Positions 7,153 through 9,811 of a stretch of 9,811 bases of DNA are shown here, in pieces. A model generated the notes under the pieces. The model did not search any database. It saw only the letters and a list, made by a program, of their open reading frames with translations, and was not told the origin of the DNA. A program made the position numbers and the translations under genes. The stretch comes from Enterobacteriaceae bacterium (lineage in GTDB: Bacteria; Pseudomonadota; Gammaproteobacteria; Enterobacterales; Enterobacteriaceae), in the NCBI GenBank assembly GCA_022712475.1, contig JALAGK010000424.1:1-9811 (forward strand), given 5' to 3'. Position 1 is the stretch's first letter; each line of letters opens with the position of its first letter.

Positions 7153-7230
7153 TTAAGAATAACAAAGGCAGTTTACCCATCGGCGTCTTCATGATGCTGA
7201 TTTCCGTCAAACTGCCTGGATTATTCTTAA
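7153..7230. repeat. Large imperfect inverted repeat between yadH and yadI
   Basis: TTAAGAATAA (7153-7162) is the exact reverse complement of 7221-7230, and AGGCAGTTT (7166-7174) of AAACTGCCT (7209-7217). The two arms are separated by a 3-by-3 mismatch, giving a 22-base arm with 19 paired bases around a 34-base loop. On the minus strand the structure lies between the yadH stop and the yadI Shine-Dalgarno sequence (7149-7145), ending only 3 bases from it. No T-run follows. It could control yadI translation or mRNA processing, or be a small inverted-repeat element. Confidence 0.7.
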
Positions 7231-7239
7231 GCCGGAAAG

Positions 7240-8010
7240 TTAGCTGCGCAGCCCACGCCCGCGCTGTATCAGATACCAGCACAGCGTATAAAAAACCACG
7301 ATAAACACTACCAGCACACCCACCGTTAACGTCAAGGGCACATCACTTACGCCGAGAAAGCCGTAGCGAAAGCCACTAATCATGTACACGATAGGATTGA
7401 GTTTTGACAACGCCTGCCAGAACGGCGGCAGCAGCGTCAGCGAATAGAATACACCACCGAGATAGGTCAACGGCGTGAGCACAAACGTTGGAATAAGGCT
7501 AATGTCATCAAACGTTTTCGCAAAGACGGCGTTCAACAGCCCAGCAAGAGAGAACAGCACCGCGGTGAGTAGCAACGTCAGCGCAACAAACAGCCATGAA
7601 TGTACCTGAAACGGCACAAACAGCAGCGAAATCACAGTCACCATGATGCCCACGCACACCCCGCGTGCCACACCACCGCCGACGTAACCGGCGATTATCA
7701 CGTGCGTCGGCACCGGGGCTACCAACAGTTCTTCAATGTTGCGCTGGAATTTGGCGCTGAAGAACGATGAGGCAACGTTGGCGTAAGCGTTGGTAATCAC
7801 CGCCATCATGATCAGACCTGGCACGATAAACTGCATGTAACTAAAGCCGTGCATTTCACCGATGCGTGAGCCAATCAGGTTACCGAAGATAATGAAGTAC
7901 AGCGTCATGGTAATGACGGGCGGCACCAGCGTTTGCACCCAGATACGCATGAAGCGGTGAATCTCTTTTGCCCAAATACTTTTCAGGGCAATCCAGTAAA
8001 GCTGCATCAT
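7240..8010 (-). CDS. yadH: ABC-2 type transporter permease (YadH)
   Basis: The 256-residue length matches E. coli YadH, and the sequence is plainly its orthologue. It is an ABC-2 family exporter permease with six likely membrane segments, at about 25-46, 58-80, 103-132, 138-163, 171-193 and 226-249. The segment FSAKFQRNIEELLVAPVPTHVII (about 84-106) is the conserved cytoplasmic coupling region of ABC-2 permeases, and LNPIVYMISGFRYGFLG near 204-220 is the other family block. It should sit in the inner membrane as a dimer driven by YadG. The substrate is not established. The ATG at 8010 overlaps the yadG TGA by 4 nt (ATGA), so the two are translationally coupled. The second codon is also ATG (8007), so the exact start is uncertain by one residue. 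Confidence 0.96.
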   Translation of the reverse strand: MMQLYWIALKSIWAKEIHRFMRIWVQTLVPPVITMTLYFIIFGNLIGSRIGEMHGFSYMQFIVPGLIMMAVITNAYANVASSFFSAKFQRNIEELLVAPVPTHVIIAGYVGGGVARGVCVGIMVTVISLLFVPFQVHSWLFVALTLLLTAVLFSLAGLLNAVFAKTFDDISLIPTFVLTPLTYLGGVFYSLTLLPPFWQALSKLNPIVYMISGFRYGFLGVSDVPLTLTVGVLVVFIVVFYTLCWYLIQRGRGLRS

Positions 8011-8933
8011 GCCGGCTCTCCTTTTTTCTCATGCACCAGCGTGACAAACAGCTCTTCCAGGCGGTTAGCTTTGTTACGCATACTCAATACCTGAATCCCC
8101 TGCGCGCTCAGCTGGCCGAACAGGCTGTTGATTCCCTGCTCACGCAACACTTCCACTTCAAGCGTGGAGGTATCAATCAGTCGGTACTGGTAGCCGTCAA
8201 GTTTCGGCAGCGGGCTTTTCGCCGCCAGATCGAGAATGAAGGTTTCCGACTTGAGCTTGGACAGCAATGTCTTCATGGAGGTGTTTTCCACCAGCTCGCC
8301 GTGCTGAATAATGCCGATGTTGCGACACAGCATTTCGGCCTCTTCCAGGTAGTGCGTAGTGAGAATAATGGTGGTACCTCGGTCATTAAGTTCTTTGAGG
8401 AAGGTCCACATTGAACGGCGCAGTTCAATATCCACGCCCGCAGTTGGTTCGTCGAGAATTAGCAGTTTTGGTTCATGCATCAACGCACGGGCAATCATCA
8501 GGCGGCGTTTCATCCCGCCTGAGAGCATACGTGCGCGTTCGTTACGCTTGCCCCACAAATCAAGCTGATTGAGGTATTTCTCGCTACGCTCCAGCGCTTC
8601 ACGTTTGGGCACACCGTAATAACCCGCCTGATTGACGACAATCTGCGCCACCGTTTCAAACGGGTTAAAGTTAAACTCCTGCGGCACCAGCCCAAGCTGA
8701 CGCTTGGCATTGACCACGTCCTTATCCAGCGAGTAGCCAAAGACGCGAACGTTGCCCGCACTTTTATTCACCAGCGAGCTGATAATACCAATTGTGGTGG
8801 ATTTCCCTGCGCCATTTGGCCCGAGCAAGGCGTAAAAATCACCAGCCTCTACCTGCAAATCAATGCCACGTAGCGCCTGAACGCCGCCGGGGTAGGTTTT
8901 GGTCAGTTTCTCCAGTTCCAGTGCATATGTCAT
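8007..8933 (-). CDS. yadG: ABC transporter ATP-binding protein (YadG)
   Basis: The 308-residue length equals E. coli YadG. It is the ATPase of the YadGH exporter and belongs to the ABC-2 associated ATPases (ABCA/DrrA-like). Motifs in order are Walker A GPNGAGKST at 38-46, Q-loop Gln85 in LVPQEFNF, signature LSGGM at 137-141, Walker B LLILDEP at 157-163 with catalytic Glu162, D-loop AGVD, and switch His194 in TTHYLEEAE. A C-terminal region of about 90 residues follows the ATPase core, as in YadG. The ATG at 8933 gives an N-terminus aligned with E. coli. The nearest Shine-Dalgarno-like AAGG (minus strand, 8950-8947) is 13 bases away, so initiation looks weak. It is the first gene of the minus-strand cluster and diverges from can. 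Confidence 0.97.
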   Translation of the reverse strand: MTYALELEKLTKTYPGGVQALRGIDLQVEAGDFYALLGPNGAGKSTTIGIISSLVNKSAGNVRVFGYSLDKDVVNAKRQLGLVPQEFNFNPFETVAQIVVNQAGYYGVPKREALERSEKYLNQLDLWGKRNERARMLSGGMKRRLMIARALMHEPKLLILDEPTAGVDIELRRSMWTFLKELNDRGTTIILTTHYLEEAEMLCRNIGIIQHGELVENTSMKTLLSKLKSETFILDLAAKSPLPKLDGYQYRLIDTSTLEVEVLREQGINSLFGQLSAQGIQVLSMRNKANRLEELFVTLVHEKKGEPA

Positions 8934-9145
8934 AGATAATGAGTAGCCTTTTAGTTATCACTCTGTGCCCTGAACGCATCTTTCAATACAAGGCGGCAGC
9001 CCCAGAAATACAGGAGGCCGACGTATTTTAGCACCGACACCGAGCCAGCACTGTTAGCCGAAGAATGCATAGCAGGTTTAAAAAAAAGTTGAGTTGCCCT
9101 ATATTACCCCAACGCACTAATTCGGTTACAGGTTGTTAACCACTC
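8934..9145. other. yadG-can divergent intergenic region
   Basis: These 212 nt separate two divergent start codons. On the can side there is a plausible sigma-70 promoter (9077-9105) and a run of eight A's (9080-9087). For yadG, TTGAAA on the minus strand (8985-8980) resembles a -35 and GATAAC (8958-8953) a -10, but they are 21 bases apart, so I do not call a promoter. A 39-codon minus-strand reading frame (9070-8951) is present but has no Shine-Dalgarno sequence, and I do not annotate it as a gene. No terminator, repeat element or RNA gene was recognised. Confidence 0.5.
9077..9105 (+). promoter_or_regulatory. Candidate sigma-70 promoter for can
   Basis: TTTAAA (9077-9082, 4/6) lies 17 bases before TATATT (9100-9105, 5/6). 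The predicted start near 9112 gives a leader of about 34 nt before the ATG at 9146. A short inverted repeat, GGTTA (9124-9128) with TAACC (9137-9141), lies in the leader, just ahead of the start codon. The best Shine-Dalgarno match, AGG at 9130-9132, is 13 bases from the ATG and inside that loop, so the can ribosome binding site looks weak. Confidence 0.55.
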
Positions 9146-9808
9146 ATGAAAGATATCGAAACACTCATCAGCAATAATAAGGTTTGGTCCCAACTGCTGG
9201 TGGAAGAGGATCCCGGCTTCTTTGAGCAGCTGGCGCAGGCGCAAAAGCCGCGCTTTCTATGGATTGGTTGTTCCGACAGCCGCGTTCCCGCCGAACGCCT
9301 GACGGGCCTGGAGCCCGGTGAACTGTTTGTTCACCGTAATGTGGCAAACCTGGTCATTCACACCGATCTTAACTGCCTTTCAGTGGTGCAGTACGCGGTA
9401 GACGTGCTGGAAGTCGAGCACATCATTATCTGCGGGCACTACGGCTGCGGCGGTGTGCAGGCGGCGGTCACTAACCCGGAACTGGGCCTTATCGACAACT
9501 GGCTGCTGCACATTCGCGACATCTGGTTCCAGCACAGTACGCTTCTGGGCGAACTGCCGCCGGAGCAGCGCATGGATACGCTGTGCGAGCTGAACGTTAT
9601 GGAGCAGGTATACAACCTTGGTCACTCCACGATTATGCAGTCCGCGTGGAAGCGCGGTCAGAAGGTAAGCGTGCACGGCTGGGTTTACGGTATTCACGAC
9701 GGCCTGCTACGCGACCTTGACGTTACCGCCACCAGCCGCGAAACGCTGGAGCAGCAATACCGCAACGGTATGTCCAACCTCAAGCGCATGCATCACAACC
9801 ACAAATAA
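9146..9808 (+). CDS. can: Beta-class carbonic anhydrase (Can)
   Basis: Can interconverts CO2 and bicarbonate in the cytoplasm, supplying bicarbonate for carboxylation reactions; in E. coli it is essential in ordinary air. The 220-residue length equals E. coli Can (YadF). The zinc site Cys42-Asp44-His98-Cys101 is intact (GCSDSR at 41-46, CGHYGCGG at 96-103). Arg46 pairs with Asp44 in the usual beta-CA dyad. Trp39, Gly41, Arg64 and Tyr181, which form the non-catalytic bicarbonate-binding site of regulated type II enzymes, are all present, so bicarbonate inhibition is expected. VYGIHDGLL near the C-terminus is another family block. The gene is complete, with TAA at 9806-9808, and diverges from yadG. 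Confidence 0.98.
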   Translation: MKDIETLISNNKVWSQLLVEEDPGFFEQLAQAQKPRFLWIGCSDSRVPAERLTGLEPGELFVHRNVANLVIHTDLNCLSVVQYAVDVLEVEHIIICGHYGCGGVQAAVTNPELGLIDNWLLHIRDIWFQHSTLLGELPPEQRMDTLCELNVMEQVYNLGHSTIMQSAWKRGQKVSVHGWVYGIHDGLLRDLDVTATSRETLEQQYRNGMSNLKRMHHNHK

Positions 9809-9811
9809 GAA

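Noticed and set aside
7076..7282. 68-residue minus-strand frame in the yadH-yadI gap (MLVSD...)
   Set aside because: It overlaps the ends of both yadH and yadI in another frame; its translation includes the inverted repeat and looks like chance.
7968..8414. 148-residue plus-strand open frame opposite yadG/yadH
   Set aside because: It is antisense to two recognised ABC transporter genes and shows no domain or ribosome binding site.
1..9811. A novel defence, mobile or biosynthetic system
   Set aside because: Every substantial gene is a recognised enteric housekeeping or conserved accessory gene in its usual order; no transposase, integrase, tRNA, direct repeats of an integrated element, or CRISPR-like repeats were seen.

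Overview
The window is ordinary chromosome from an enteric gamma-proteobacterium (Enterobacteriaceae). Gene order and almost every protein match the Escherichia coli dksA-gluQ-pcnB-folK-panBCD-yadE-yadI-yadH-yadG-can neighbourhood. It is not E. coli itself: the proteins carry many substitutions, and the rpnC (yadD) gene that lies between panC and panD in E. coli K-12 is absent. GC content looks moderately high throughout, with no compositional break, insertion sequence, phage gene, tRNA, rRNA or CRISPR array.

Left half, plus strand (1-5248). The last codons of dksA are followed by a strong hairpin and then gluQ (tRNA-Asp Q34 glutamylation). pcnB (poly(A) polymerase I) appears to start at the rare AUU codon at 1053. 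folK overlaps the end of pcnB by 4 nt. After a 184-nt gap with short inverted repeats comes panB-panC-panD. panB and panC make pantoate and join it to beta-alanine, and panD supplies the beta-alanine, so the three lead to pantothenate and coenzyme A. folK belongs to folate synthesis, whose cofactor PanB uses as one-carbon donor.

Right half, minus strand (5269-8933). Read in the direction of transcription this is yadG (ABC ATPase), yadH (ABC-2 permease, 4-nt overlap with yadG), yadI (stand-alone mannose-family PTS EIIA) and yadE (secreted polysaccharide deacetylase with two SH3-like regions). panD and yadE converge with only 20 nt between their stops.

Right end. can (beta-carbonic anhydrase, plus strand) is complete and diverges from yadG across a 212-nt region that holds a plausible sigma-70 promoter for can.

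No novel multi-gene system is visible. The points most worth a second look are the AUU start of pcnB; the placement of terminator-like hairpins on the far sides of the convergent panD/yadE pair, which would give mutually antisense 3' ends; a large inverted repeat between yadH and yadI; and a hairpin almost abutting the gluQ start codon, with no visible Shine-Dalgarno sequence.
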